NCBI RefSeq assembly: GCF_014207565.1
Contig: NZ_JACHGJ010000010.1
Span: 62,001-126,000, forward strand
Length of the DNA: 64,000 bases
Origin: Spirochaeta isovalerica
Lineage (GTDB): Bacteria > Spirochaetota > Spirochaetia > DSM-2461
Direction: 5' to 3'
Positions 56,757-64,000 of this stretch are shown piece after piece. Every line of letters begins with the position of its first letter. Positions within the stretch are counted from its first letter, which is position 1. A program made the position numbers and the translations under genes. Under the pieces are notes generated by a model that ran no database searches, was not told where the DNA came from, and saw nothing but the letters and a program-made list of their open reading frames with translations.

Positions 56757-58423
56757 CATGCTTCGATAAAAGGTGCGAGAAGCTCGCTCTTGTGATCTTC
56801 ATCGCTATGGACCCGACAGATCCCTTTTCTGCTTCTTTCGTATCGGAAAGGCTGATGAATCTTCTTACCGTCGATAAAGTATTGCCCCTGTATAATCAGC
56901 CGCATCTCATCACCTTTTCTGTAATAAGTTGAGGACGGGGTAAACTGAAACTCCATCTTTACAATTTCTCCGGGAGAGACAGGCTCCCTGATATCAAAGT
57001 CGTGGTCCGGTGAATAGGGAAGACTCGTCTTTTCATTGACTTTTCTCAGAGATGTTCGCAAGGCCGTTTTGGCGACCAGATCATTCGGGAAACCGTATAC
57101 ACCTTCAAATTCCACTTCTTTTCCTTTGTGGAATTTCCGGATTCCAGCATAAATCGTCGCATCGTCGCAGTCCTGGTAACTGGTGTAGAGAGTCAGTTTC
57201 ATCGGTCCTGTTATCTCACAATCCCTGTCAAAACGGTAAATGTATTCCAGAGCTTCCTTTTTCAGACGGAATCTCCGGGCCTCTTCTGAAGCGGGGGAGC
57301 TTTTTGATAGGATGGATGTACCGTTATCCAGATTTAGAGTTTTCCAAGTTATGTCAGCAGGCGGCCACTGATCGACATAGCGGACCTCTTTGACCTGATC
57401 TCCAAATTCCCGGACTTCAAGTCGGATTTTATCCGGTCCATCCCCTTGCGAGGGTATCCCCTTCAGGAACCGGTTGAAGAATCTGGCCATATGAGCTGTG
57501 GCTTCGGTACAGTAATATTCGGTCCACTCTCCGTTGCGGTGTGTGTAGAGCCATTTTTCGGAGGATCCGCTTCTCTCATAAACCCGCTGGCTCCCTCTGC
57601 TATGGAACATCTGGCAGGAGAAACTGACGCAGTTGAGCATGGGAACTTTTATGTTTTCAAAGTCGGCAACATAGGATTTCCAGAAATCGTCGCGAAGAGG
57701 ATGGGCTGCTGAAATCTCTCCCAGATCCTCTCCGAAGCCGAACATTTGAAGCCTTTTAAAGAGGAAAGGAGTAAAGCCGATTTCCCGGATTCCTCCGCAG
57801 TAAAACCAGTCTTTGTATAGATCCGAGACCCCCTCCCAGGGGCATATTGCTTTCAGGTGGGGCGGATTCATCGCTGCTGTTCTGTACTGGTTTATCGCCA
57901 GGTAGGACACGCCTATCAGCCCGACATTCCCGTTTGACCACTCCTGAACGCCGGCCCATTCCACAGCGTCGTAAATATCTTCAATTTCCTTCTGTCCGAA
58001 GAAAGGCTGGGGTTCTCTGCCGGGAGGGGAGGTTCCAAACCCCCTTTTATCTATGTGAAGCACGGCGAAACCGTTTGCCACCCAGAAATCGGGATCCGGT
58101 GCTTCAAAACCTGTTTCATCGGAGAAAACAAGTTGTCCCGGTTGACGGGCAAAGCGGTACTGGATGTGCATATAGCCGTTTTTGCAGGTGACATCCTTGC
58201 GGGTCGGATCGAGATGGAGGAGCGGCGGGAATTTTCCCTCCCTGTTTGGCATATAGAGGTTAGCTGATAAAGTGTGGCCGTCGCGCATGGGGATCTGAAT
58301 ATCCCGGATCACTTTCACATTAGCGCTCATCTTTTTTATGAGGTAGTTTTTCGGCTTAATCAGATTGGATATTTTGTCTTTTATCTGCAGGGGAGAGTTT
58401 TTCTTTATAAGAGCTTTCATCAT
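56756..58423 (-). CDS. CocE/NonD-family hydrolase
   Basis: It is 555 residues of the X-Pro dipeptidyl-peptidase/CocE family of alpha/beta hydrolases. The nucleophile is Ser173 in GLIGVSYLAINQY. The first strands show IPMRDGHTLSANLYMP and the family motif VLHIDKRGFGTSPPG. The Asp and His of the triad should lie in the region of MLNCVSFSCQMFHSRGSQRV. The C-terminal jelly-roll domain appears after about 380. Substrate could be an ester or acyl-peptide; I cannot tell. It overlaps the HXXEE gene by four bases, and both follow the TetR gene, so the three form one operon. Confidence 0.9.
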   Translation of the reverse strand: MMKALIKKNSPLQIKDKISNLIKPKNYLIKKMSANVKVIRDIQIPMRDGHTLSANLYMPNREGKFPPLLHLDPTRKDVTCKNGYMHIQYRFARQPGQLVFSDETGFEAPDPDFWVANGFAVLHIDKRGFGTSPPGREPQPFFGQKEIEDIYDAVEWAGVQEWSNGNVGLIGVSYLAINQYRTAAMNPPHLKAICPWEGVSDLYKDWFYCGGIREIGFTPFLFKRLQMFGFGEDLGEISAAHPLRDDFWKSYVADFENIKVPMLNCVSFSCQMFHSRGSQRVYERSGSSEKWLYTHRNGEWTEYYCTEATAHMARFFNRFLKGIPSQGDGPDKIRLEVREFGDQVKEVRYVDQWPPADITWKTLNLDNGTSILSKSSPASEEARRFRLKKEALEYIYRFDRDCEITGPMKLTLYTSYQDCDDATIYAGIRKFHKGKEVEFEGVYGFPNDLVAKTALRTSLRKVNEKTSLPYSPDHDFDIREPVSPGEIVKMEFQFTPSSTYYRKGDEMRLIIQGQYFIDGKKIHQPFRYERSRKGICRVHSDEDHKSELLAPFIEA

Positions 58424-59025
58424 TGTACCTTCTTCTTGTAGCTTTTATAGAGAATTGAGCCTATTACAGGAAGAAGCAGATTTAATCCCAGTCCAATGGG
58501 GAAATGAATGTTGATAAAGAAGCTGTCGATGTATCCGGCCCTCATGAAGTAAAGGACAACGGCTGTTCCCACCGGTATATTCAGAAGCAGGCTGACGATA
58601 AGGCCGGGGTTGTAGAGCTTTCGCGCCTTAATCGCCAGGGCGATATGGGAAACACCGGCGAAGATGGTGAAATAGGGAATCCATAATCCCAGTTCCGGAT
58701 TAAGCACTGACAAAAAACCGAATAAGGGCAGCAGTATCCAGATATAGGACATATTGATGGCAAAGATGAAACCGGAGCCTATCGGTTCGTTATCCTGCTC
58801 CACCCCGAAGATATCTCTGTTGAAAAAGGGACCGAAACCGCCGGGGAAGATATACTCCTCCGCTTGGTGAAGCATGTAGAGTGGTGTCTGAAGCAGAATG
58901 AGAAACACGGCGAAATTGGATTTTCTGACGAACACGACGAGAAAGATCGTCAGATAAAAAGCAAGCAACAGTCCGGTATTGGCCCAGTTTTCCTTAAGCC
59001 AGTTGTAGTATTCCTTTAATTTCAT
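58420..59025 (-). CDS. HXXEE-domain membrane protein
   Basis: It is 201 residues with about five or six membrane spans. The HXXEE motif is H53-Q-A-E56-E57 (LHQAEEYIFPGGFG). Families with this motif lack a firm function; the His and Glu could bind metal. Spans include about 18-35, 86-108, 115-138 and 155-195. It sits between the TetR gene (17 bases upstream) and CocE (four-base overlap), so the regulated module is a membrane protein plus a hydrolase. The start is ATG 59025. Confidence 0.85.
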   Translation of the reverse strand: MKLKEYYNWLKENWANTGLLLAFYLTIFLVVFVRKSNFAVFLILLQTPLYMLHQAEEYIFPGGFGPFFNRDIFGVEQDNEPIGSGFIFAINMSYIWILLPLFGFLSVLNPELGLWIPYFTIFAGVSHIALAIKARKLYNPGLIVSLLLNIPVGTAVVLYFMRAGYIDSFFINIHFPIGLGLNLLLPVIGSILYKSYKKKVQ

Positions 59026-59041
59026 TATAAAGACTCCATAT

Positions 59042-59614
59042 TTATTGTTTTAACTCGGGTAGAAAGGCTGTGGTGATAATATCTTCCAGATATTCGAGTT
59101 CAGAGTTGATATCCTGTTTTTCTTTCAGAGAGACCAGGCCGATTGCGTAGCCGAAAACAAGACTGATCAGAGAATCGGCATAGATACGGGGATCTCCTGA
59201 TGGTAATCTCCCCTGCGAAATATGATAGGAGAAAAAATTTTCCAGACGGGTCACGCTGCGCATCGGACCATCTTTTAGCAGATCCTTCAGTTCCGGATTT
59301 CTGATCGATTCGAAGAGCATCATGCGGATCGTCCGGTTCTGCTCAATAAAGTAACGGCAGAGAGTTTTTGCGAAATGACACAGACCATCGCGCAAGCCCG
59401 GATTGCCTTCGGTATCGGAGATTTCCAGAATAACCGAGCCCTGGATCTGTTTTACCGTCTCCCTGAAGAGAGTTTCCTTGTTATTGAAATGACGGAACAG
59501 GGTCACTTCCGCAACACCGGCCATTGCGGCAACAGCAGCTGTTGTCGTACCCGAATAGCCCTTTTCTTCAAATAGCCGCGATGCCGCATAAAGCAGTTTT
59601 TCTTTAGCCGCCAC
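59042..59614 (-). CDS. TetR-family transcriptional regulator
   Basis: From GTG 59614 it has 190 residues. The SD AGAGG lies six bases upstream, so I prefer this to a longer ATG frame from 59680 that would begin inside the promoter. The N-terminal helix-turn-helix (AASRLFEEKGYSGTTTAAVA, AGVAEVTLFRHFNNKETLF) is TetR-type. The C-terminal ligand-binding domain (about 60-190) is variable, as usual. It is the first gene of the operon and is likely to repress itself through the adjacent palindrome. Confidence 0.92.
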   Translation of the reverse strand: MAAKEKLLYAASRLFEEKGYSGTTTAAVAAMAGVAEVTLFRHFNNKETLFRETVKQIQGSVILEISDTEGNPGLRDGLCHFAKTLCRYFIEQNRTIRMMLFESIRNPELKDLLKDGPMRSVTRLENFFSYHISQGRLPSGDPRIYADSLISLVFGYAIGLVSLKEKQDINSELEYLEDIITTAFLPELKQ

Positions 59615-59631
59615 AATACACCTCTTTTTAT

Positions 59632-59657
59632 TATGTAAGTAAGTAATTACTAACATA
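59632..59657. promoter_or_regulatory. 26-bp imperfect palindromic operator for the TetR gene
   Basis: Bases 59632-59657 match their reverse complement at 22 of 26 positions (11 of 13 pairs). The outer arms are TATGTAAGTAAG and the complementary TACTAACATA end. It overlaps the -10 box and lies 17 bases from the GTG. The position and symmetry fit TetR autorepression. Confidence 0.75.
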
Positions 59658-59680
59658 TTGAGGAAAAGAAGAAAAGTCAA
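59652..59680 (-). promoter_or_regulatory. Promoter of the TetR-HXXEE-CocE operon
   Basis: On the minus strand TTGACT (59680-59675) and TATGTT (59657-59652) are spaced by 17 bases. The -35 overlaps the stop codon of the upstream MobB-like gene (59679-59677), and the -10 overlaps the palindromic operator. Confidence 0.8.
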
Positions 59681-60246
59681 GTTTTTTTAATCGACCATCC
59701 CTCTTCTGAACAGGACAGCCGGGAGAAATCAAAATCGGCGCCGTCCGGAGTGGTTTCAACAATCAGATCGGTCCTGTCAACCAATTCTTTTGCTGATTTC
59801 TTGGTATTTTTCCGGTTCCGGGCTTTCAGCTGGATATAGAGGCCGGGCTGAATATATTTCACAATGCTGTTTGATTCGCAGAGAACCGGGATTCCGGGAT
59901 CAAGTCTTTTCAGAAGAGCCCTCAGCCCCCGGGCGACGGCGTCATTCCGAACTCTGAGCCAGAAGACCCGTCGTGCCCCTGCCTGGAGAAGCTGAGACGT
60001 ATCCTTTCCGCTTTCCCGGTCGGTTTCCTCGGTTATGTCGAAGGGGGTTTGGAGGGAAGAGCAGACGCCGCACCCTCTGTCGCCATGGGGACAGCTGTGC
60101 CCCCGTGAGATGACTGTAATTTTTACCACAATCAGTTCCGGTCCGAACGTCCTGATGATTTTCCGGGAAAATGAAGTTTTTCCCGAGTTCCTGGCCTGTG
60201 AGCCGATAACGAGAAACAGAGGCAGTACGGTGAGACTGTTTATCAT
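59677..60246 (-). CDS. MobB-like P-loop protein with Cys cluster
   Basis: It is 189 residues from ATG 60246, with no clear SD. A P-loop at residues 15-24 (GSQARNSGKT) and GKDTSQLLQAGA near 80-91 resemble MobB, the GTP-binding accessory in molybdopterin-guanine-dinucleotide assembly. Between them, C52, C59 and C62 (SCPHGDRGCGVC) form a Cys cluster not usual in MobB. The family assignment is moderate. A molybdenum or tungsten cofactor role would suit the nearby formate dehydrogenase, but that link is inferred. It diverges from the PaaX-family gene. Confidence 0.65.
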   Translation of the reverse strand: MINSLTVLPLFLVIGSQARNSGKTSFSRKIIRTFGPELIVVKITVISRGHSCPHGDRGCGVCSSLQTPFDITEETDRESGKDTSQLLQAGARRVFWLRVRNDAVARGLRALLKRLDPGIPVLCESNSIVKYIQPGLYIQLKARNRKNTKKSAKELVDRTDLIVETTPDGADFDFSRLSCSEEGWSIKKT

Positions 60247-60313
60247 AGGTACATTATGGGTCCTGAAGAGAATAAAAGCAATATGTCACAAAAAAATAGA
60301 CAAGTATAAAAAT

Positions 60314-61111
60314 GTGAGATATATTGTGGTTGTGATAGATAGTGATTTGATCTTTGGAATCATGGCTTCAATGGGGGAAGGGCAATACAGTGTTTCCCGG
60401 CTTATGTATCTCACCTCTCCCTTTTCCATGAGCGACACTTCACTGAGGACGGCCCTTTCCAGAATGGCGGCCCGGGGAATCGTAATGGCGGAGAAGAGGG
60501 GGCGAAAAGCCTTTTACACAATCGTGACCAGAGGCAAACGGATCGGTGCCAATGTAGCGCTCTCCTTCGCCGAGCCCGACTGGTCCTCCTGGGACGGGCG
60601 ATGGTGGGGATTCCTCTACTCCCTCCCTTCGGCGGAGAAAGCGCTCCGCCACAGACTCCGGACAAAGCTGGAGGCCCATCGCTTTGTCAGTTTTTACCCC
60701 GGCTGCTGGATCAGACCCTTCCGGGAAGAGGAGAAAATTAAAGAAAAATTATCGGGATTTTCCGTTTCGGTCAACGGCAGGCTTGTGCTTCTGACCTTTC
60801 CCGATGAGTTGACAGCCGTCGAAGTCGGGGGACTCTGGCAACTCGATTCTGTCAATGATGCTCTCGGACGGGGTATAAAACTGATCGAACAGTCTGAGAG
60901 ATCTCTGGAGCGAACGGATCCCGCCGGAGCGTTCCGGCTGAAAATGGAGACGGGAGATCAGGTCGTGAAGATCCTTTTCGGTGACCCTCTTCTGCCGCCT
61001 TGCTATTTACCGGAGAACTGGGCCGGCGGAGAATTGCGCCGTCGATTCACTCTCTGGGAAAAACAGGTCAATAAGGCCGCGGCATCGTTCGCGGCAGGAG
61101 GAACAATATGA
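60314..61111 (+). CDS. PaaX-family transcriptional regulator
   Basis: I take GTG 60314 as the start, giving 265 residues; the longer frame from 60035 lies over the divergent gene and is rejected, while ATG 60362 would cut into the helix-turn-helix region. No strong SD is seen. PaaX features are the N-terminal winged HTH (SLRTALSRMAARGIVMAEKR), the WDGRWWGFLYSLPSAEK stretch and the C-terminal GDPLLPPCYLPENWAGGELR. PaaX regulators usually respond to aryl-CoA or similar ligands. None is evident here. The gene overlaps the next by four bases and is the first of a three-gene cassette. Confidence 0.85.
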   Translation: MRYIVVVIDSDLIFGIMASMGEGQYSVSRLMYLTSPFSMSDTSLRTALSRMAARGIVMAEKRGRKAFYTIVTRGKRIGANVALSFAEPDWSSWDGRWWGFLYSLPSAEKALRHRLRTKLEAHRFVSFYPGCWIRPFREEEKIKEKLSGFSVSVNGRLVLLTFPDELTAVEVGGLWQLDSVNDALGRGIKLIEQSERSLERTDPAGAFRLKMETGDQVVKILFGDPLLPPCYLPENWAGGELRRRFTLWEKQVNKAAASFAAGGTI

Positions 61112-61539
61112 ATTTCTTTTTCTCGGGGCTGTTGTGGGGAACTGTGGCAGGAGCGGTGAGCTTTTTCCTGGGATCATTGCTGTGGTTCGCGCCCTGGGCC
61201 AGAGCCGTCAGCGAGAGATCCTCAGATCTGCCGATCTGGAAGAATCTTCCGGTCAAACTGTTTTTGCCGGTTCTTTTTTGCTGGGGTACCGTCTTTACCA
61301 TAGGGCTGACTTTTCTCTATCTTGCCGTTCGCTCCATTCTTCCGGGGAGCCCGGTTGCAAGCGGGGTGATTTTCGGGGCTGTCATCTGGTTTCTCAAAAA
61401 CCTTACAGAGGGAATCAATGCGCTCGTGCTGATCGATAAGCCCTCAGAATATGTCGCTCTGGAGCTGGTTAACTCTCTGATAGGCCTTCTCGTGACAGGC
61501 GCCTTAATCGCCTGGCTGACCAAAGGAGTCTCTGTATGA
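61108..61539 (+). CDS. Four-span membrane protein, function unknown
   Basis: It is 143 residues with about four hydrophobic spans: residues 5-28 (FSGLLWGTVAGAVSFFLGSL), about 50-75, about 80-100 and about 118-138 (ALELVNSLIGLLVTGALIAW). I recognise no family. Its ATG overlaps the end of the PaaX gene (ATGA), and its own end overlaps the next start by four bases, so all three proteins are probably made in fixed proportion. A transporter, exporter or membrane anchor is possible. Confidence 0.75.
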   Translation: MNFFFSGLLWGTVAGAVSFFLGSLLWFAPWARAVSERSSDLPIWKNLPVKLFLPVLFCWGTVFTIGLTFLYLAVRSILPGSPVASGVIFGAVIWFLKNLTEGINALVLIDKPSEYVALELVNSLIGLLVTGALIAWLTKGVSV

Positions 61540-62372
61540 ACGATCCTTTTATCCGCTCGGTTATCGATGATTTGAAAGAATGGCCTTATCCGGTTCTGAA
61601 GAGGCATAACGATGCTAAGCTCCTGCTCCACAAGCTCGCCTTTCTGGCGGAACTGGATTACACGGTTGAAGAGCGGGATATCGCTGAGATCTGCAGCGCG
61701 ATCTCGGCGAACCGCTCTGATGAGGGAGTCGTTCAACTGATGGTGAATATCCCGAAGCACTTCGGCGGTTCCGGTACTGATTCCTACAGCTGGATGCTTT
61801 GCGACGCGCCGCTGCTCCACTACAGCCTTCACCGCATGGGAGTAGACAGAGCCATACTGGAGCGGGGGACCGAATACTTGTTTTCTCTCGGCCAGTCCTA
61901 TGGTTATCCCTGTGCGGTCTCGCCTCTCATGGGGAAATTCAACGGGCCGGGCAAAAGGGGAACGATCTGTCCCTATGCCACATTACTTATGCTCCGTCTC
62001 TACAGCCTTTTTCCCGATCGTCATAACGACGAATCGTGCCGGGCATCCCAGGAAGCTCTTCTCGGGCAATTGGAAAGCCATGACAAACCCTATCTCTTTG
62101 GAACGGGAAAGAAGTTCAGAAAATTGAAATATCCCTTTATCTGGTATGATATCCTCCATGTGGCGGAAGTTCTCACCCGATTTGATTTCGCACGGAAAGA
62201 CCGCCGCCTGAAAGCGCTTGTCGATGAAATTGCAAAAGAGGCCGACGCGCAGGGACTCTATAAAGCCGGATCGGTCTGGACGGCATGGAAGGGGATCGAT
62301 GCGGGCCAGAAGAAAAATCCCTCCCAATGGATTACCTCCGCGGCCGGCAGAATAATATCGCGTATGACCTGA
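61536..62372 (+). CDS. Helical protein with toroid-like pattern, function unknown
   Basis: It is 278 residues, cytosolic-looking, and I do not recognise it. The sequence has regularly spaced aromatic and Leu-rich helices (KEWPYPVLKRHNDAKLLLHK, LLHYSLHRMGVDRAILERGT, KYPFIWYDILHVAEVLTRFD) and Gly-containing turns that resemble alpha/alpha-toroid folds such as those of prenyltransferase-like or squalene-cyclase-like proteins. A DCA or other catalytic acid motif of true cyclases is not evident. It overlaps the membrane-protein gene by four bases and closes the cassette. Confidence 0.7.
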   Translation: MNDPFIRSVIDDLKEWPYPVLKRHNDAKLLLHKLAFLAELDYTVEERDIAEICSAISANRSDEGVVQLMVNIPKHFGGSGTDSYSWMLCDAPLLHYSLHRMGVDRAILERGTEYLFSLGQSYGYPCAVSPLMGKFNGPGKRGTICPYATLLMLRLYSLFPDRHNDESCRASQEALLGQLESHDKPYLFGTGKKFRKLKYPFIWYDILHVAEVLTRFDFARKDRRLKALVDEIAKEADAQGLYKAGSVWTAWKGIDAGQKKNPSQWITSAAGRIISRMT

Positions 62373-62482
62373 TCGGAAGCATGTCCCATTCTGCACCTCT
62401 CTTAAACGGAATAAGTTATGTTTCTTTATAACAAGAGGAGCACCGGATCGTCCATTGGATGACTTGAGGAATTGATTTTGAA

Positions 62483-62525
62483 CATACATAAATGTATGAT
62501 AAATATCAATAAGTTACATTAATGT
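62483..62525. promoter_or_regulatory. Pair of palindromic enhancer-like sites spaced 30 bp
   Basis: CATACAT-AA-ATGTATG (62483-62498) and ACATTAATGT (62516-62525) share the core TACATwAATGT at 62485-62495 and 62515-62525, exactly 30 bases apart, or about three helical turns. They lie about 175-215 bases upstream of the predicted start, where sigma-54 activators usually bind. The sequence is not the enterobacterial NtrC consensus. Confidence 0.6.
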
Positions 62526-62673
62526 CATATGATTTATTCGTATTCATAGTCTCAGGAATTTGATCATTTTTGGGTCTGAAAAAATATAAGATCATTTAAA
62601 TCTATATCATAATTGGGAATATCGCGGATATGCACCTGTCTACGAGTTTCGAAATAAATAAATTCATCATAAG

Positions 62674-62689
62674 TGGCACGTTCATTGCT
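62674..62689 (+). promoter_or_regulatory. Sigma-54 promoter of amt
   Basis: TGGCACG (62674-62680), four bases, TTGCT (62685-62689): a full match to the -24/-12 consensus with the invariant GG and GC at the correct spacing. Transcription would start near 62700, leaving a 26-base leader with GGAG as SD. It implies RpoN and a nitrogen-responsive activator. Confidence 0.92.
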
Positions 62690-62725
62690 TAACTATATAC
62701 CAAGTAAGTGAATGGAGTGAAAATT

Positions 62726-64000
62726 ATGGATTATCTCAAAGGCAGGAAAGTTCTCCTGTCGGCTGCTCTGTCAGTTTTTCTTATCGGACCCCTCAGCGCG
62801 GAAGGGGTGTCTCTGTCTCAGCTTCAAACCGGACTCGATACGGTTTGGGTTCTTCTGGCCGCCTTTCTGGTTTTTTTCATGCAGGCGGGATTCGGTATGG
62901 TCGAAGCGGGTTTTATCCGCTCCAAGAATGCGACCAATATTCTGACCAAGAACTTCCTCGATTTCTGCATGGCTTCCATCGGATTTTTCGTTTTCGGTTA
63001 CGCCCTCATGTTCGGAACAGGTTCCGCTTTCGCGGGATTCAGCGGGTTTTTCATGATCGATGCCAAAAGCGGCGCCGATGTGCCTCTCTGGGCCTTCTGG
63101 CTTTTTCAGGCTGCCTTCTGCGGAGCTGCCGCCACAATAGTTGCCGGAGGAATGGCGGAGCGGATGAAGTTTAAAGCCTACCTGGTTTACTCCTTTCTCA
63201 TCTCCGCCTTCATTTATCCGATCGTCGGCCACTGGGTCTGGGGAGGAGGCTGGCTTTCCTCTCTGAACTTTGCCGATTTCGCCGGTTCGGCCGTTGTCCA
63301 TACAACAGGTGGTGTGGCGGCCCTTATCGGAACAATCATTCTCAAACCGAGAACCGGGAAATACCGCCCCGACGGGACGGTTAAAATGATCTCAGGCCAT
63401 AACATACCATTAGCTTCCCTCGGCGTATTCATTCTGTGGTTCGGATGGTTCGGTTTCAATCCCGGGTCGACTCTCAGCGTCGGCGACGGATCGCTCATCT
63501 CTCTGGTCGCCATCAATACGAACCTCGCCGCCGCGGCGGGAGGAATCCTCGCCATGATAATGGTCTGGGCTATTACGGGTAAACCCGATCTCTCTATGGC
63601 TCTCAACGGCGCTTTGGCCGGTCTGGTCGCCATAACCGCACCCTGTGCTTTCGTCAGTCCCTGGTCCTCTATCCTGATCGGTGCTGTCGGAGGCGTTATG
63701 GTTGTTCTGGCTTCCCTCCTCCTCGATAAGCTTAAAATTGATGATCCTGTCGGAGCATTTCCGGTGCACGGAGTCAATGGCATCTGGGGAACTCTGGCGG
63801 TGGGGCTTTTCGGCCGACAGGCTCTGGGACTTTCGTCGGAAGGTCTCTTTTTCGGGGGCGGTTTCAAAGTGCTCGGCGTGCAGAGCCTCGGCGTTTTTTC
63901 CATAGCCGCATTCGTTCTTGTTGCCATGGGAACGATATTTATTATCATCGATAAGACAATAGGTCTCAGAGCTTCTCTGGAAGAAGAGTATCTGGGACTG
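62726..64000 (+). CDS. amt: Ammonium transporter Amt (3' end beyond window)
   Basis: It is open for 425 codons from ATG 62726 to the window end without a stop. Residues 1-27 are a signal peptide (LLSAALSVFLIGPLSAEG). Eleven spans are expected. The Amt signatures are VFFMQAGFGMVEAGFIRSKN, AAFCGAAATIVAGGMAERMK, and VVHTTGGVAALIG with the first pore His (H192), then FPVHGVNGIWGTLAVGLFG with the second (H348). It ends EEEYLGL, where the cytosolic C-terminal tail that meets PII proteins begins. A glnK gene is often next to amt, but lies outside. The sigma-54 promoter upstream indicates induction under nitrogen limitation. Confidence 0.97.
   Translation, partial: MDYLKGRKVLLSAALSVFLIGPLSAEGVSLSQLQTGLDTVWVLLAAFLVFFMQAGFGMVEAGFIRSKNATNILTKNFLDFCMASIGFFVFGYALMFGTGSAFAGFSGFFMIDAKSGADVPLWAFWLFQAAFCGAAATIVAGGMAERMKFKAYLVYSFLISAFIYPIVGHWVWGGGWLSSLNFADFAGSAVVHTTGGVAALIGTIILKPRTGKYRPDGTVKMISGHNIPLASLGVFILWFGWFGFNPGSTLSVGDGSLISLVAINTNLAAAAGGILAMIMVWAITGKPDLSMALNGALAGLVAITAPCAFVSPWSSILIGAVGGVMVVLASLLLDKLKIDDPVGAFPVHGVNGIWGTLAVGLFGRQALGLSSEGLFFGGGFKVLGVQSLGVFSIAAFVLVAMGTIFIIIDKTIGLRASLEEEYLGL

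Larger units (their letters stand above)
62373..62725 (+). other. 353-base gene-free control region upstream of amt
   Basis: No coding frame is supported here. It contains two phased short palindromes (62483-62525), A/T-rich DNA and a sigma-54 promoter (62674-62689), all aimed at amt. No convincing terminator follows the preceding cassette; GTTAT/ATAAC near 62415 is too weak. Confidence 0.85.

Noticed and set aside
62631-62636. TGCACC half-site of an NtrC box upstream of amt
   Set aside because: The matching half (GGTGCA) is not found at the right spacing.
1-64000. tRNA, rRNA, CRISPR array, insertion sequence or prophage
   Set aside because: I saw no cloverleaf-like gene, repeat-spacer pattern, transposase or integrase anywhere in the window.

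Overview
The window reads as chromosomal DNA of a free-living, probably anaerobic spirochaete. The evidence is a spirochaete-type RpoB (Asn at the rifampicin position that is Ser531 in E. coli), a very long single-span coiled-coil protein of the kind seen in spirochaetes, a ribosomal cluster lacking fusA, rpsD, adk, map and infA, and outer-membrane TonB machinery. I cannot name the species from sequence alone.

Bases 1-24940 are one continuous plus-strand information-processing block. It runs: end of rplA, rplJ, rplL, rpoB, rpoC, then rpsL, rpsG, tuf, then a full S10-spc-alpha series from rpsJ to rplQ. It closes at a strong intrinsic terminator (24902-24940). Internal hairpins lie between rplJ and rplL, rplL and rpoB, after rpoC, after rpsG, before rpsJ and between rpsK and rpoA. 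They suggest that the block is split and attenuated at several points. L10 carries an extra acidic Ala/Glu tail and L17 an extra basic Lys/Ala tail.

Bases 24976-43575 are cell-envelope and housekeeping genes: a two-span membrane protein with expanded acidic repeats, rny-ymdB-tlyA (RNA turnover and rRNA methylation), a GerMN-domain protein on the minus strand, ptsI with a promoter that predicts a nearly leaderless mRNA, der, a secreted NCSG-motif protein, an ExbB-ExbD-TonB set, a HAD phosphatase and a 1278-residue coiled-coil protein. Bases 43709-50059 hold a small minus-strand gene, an acyl-CoA synthetase and grpE-dnaK-dnaJ.

Bases 50060-56756 carry a soluble chemoreceptor-like protein with its signalling module at the N-terminus. 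A three-gene NAD-linked formate dehydrogenase operon follows: NuoE-like, NuoF-like with extra clusters, and a NuoG-like/molybdopterin fusion with Cys in place of selenocysteine. The subunit make-up resembles electron-bifurcating enzymes.

Bases 56756-62372 are accessory. On the minus strand sit a MobB-like P-loop gene and a TetR-HXXEE-CocE operon with a clear promoter and a 26-bp inverted-repeat operator. Divergent from it is a translationally coupled cassette of a PaaX-family regulator, a four-span membrane protein and an unrecognised helical protein. The window ends in an ammonium transporter gene behind a textbook sigma-54 promoter with two phased upstream palindromes. I saw no tRNA, rRNA, CRISPR array or insertion sequence.
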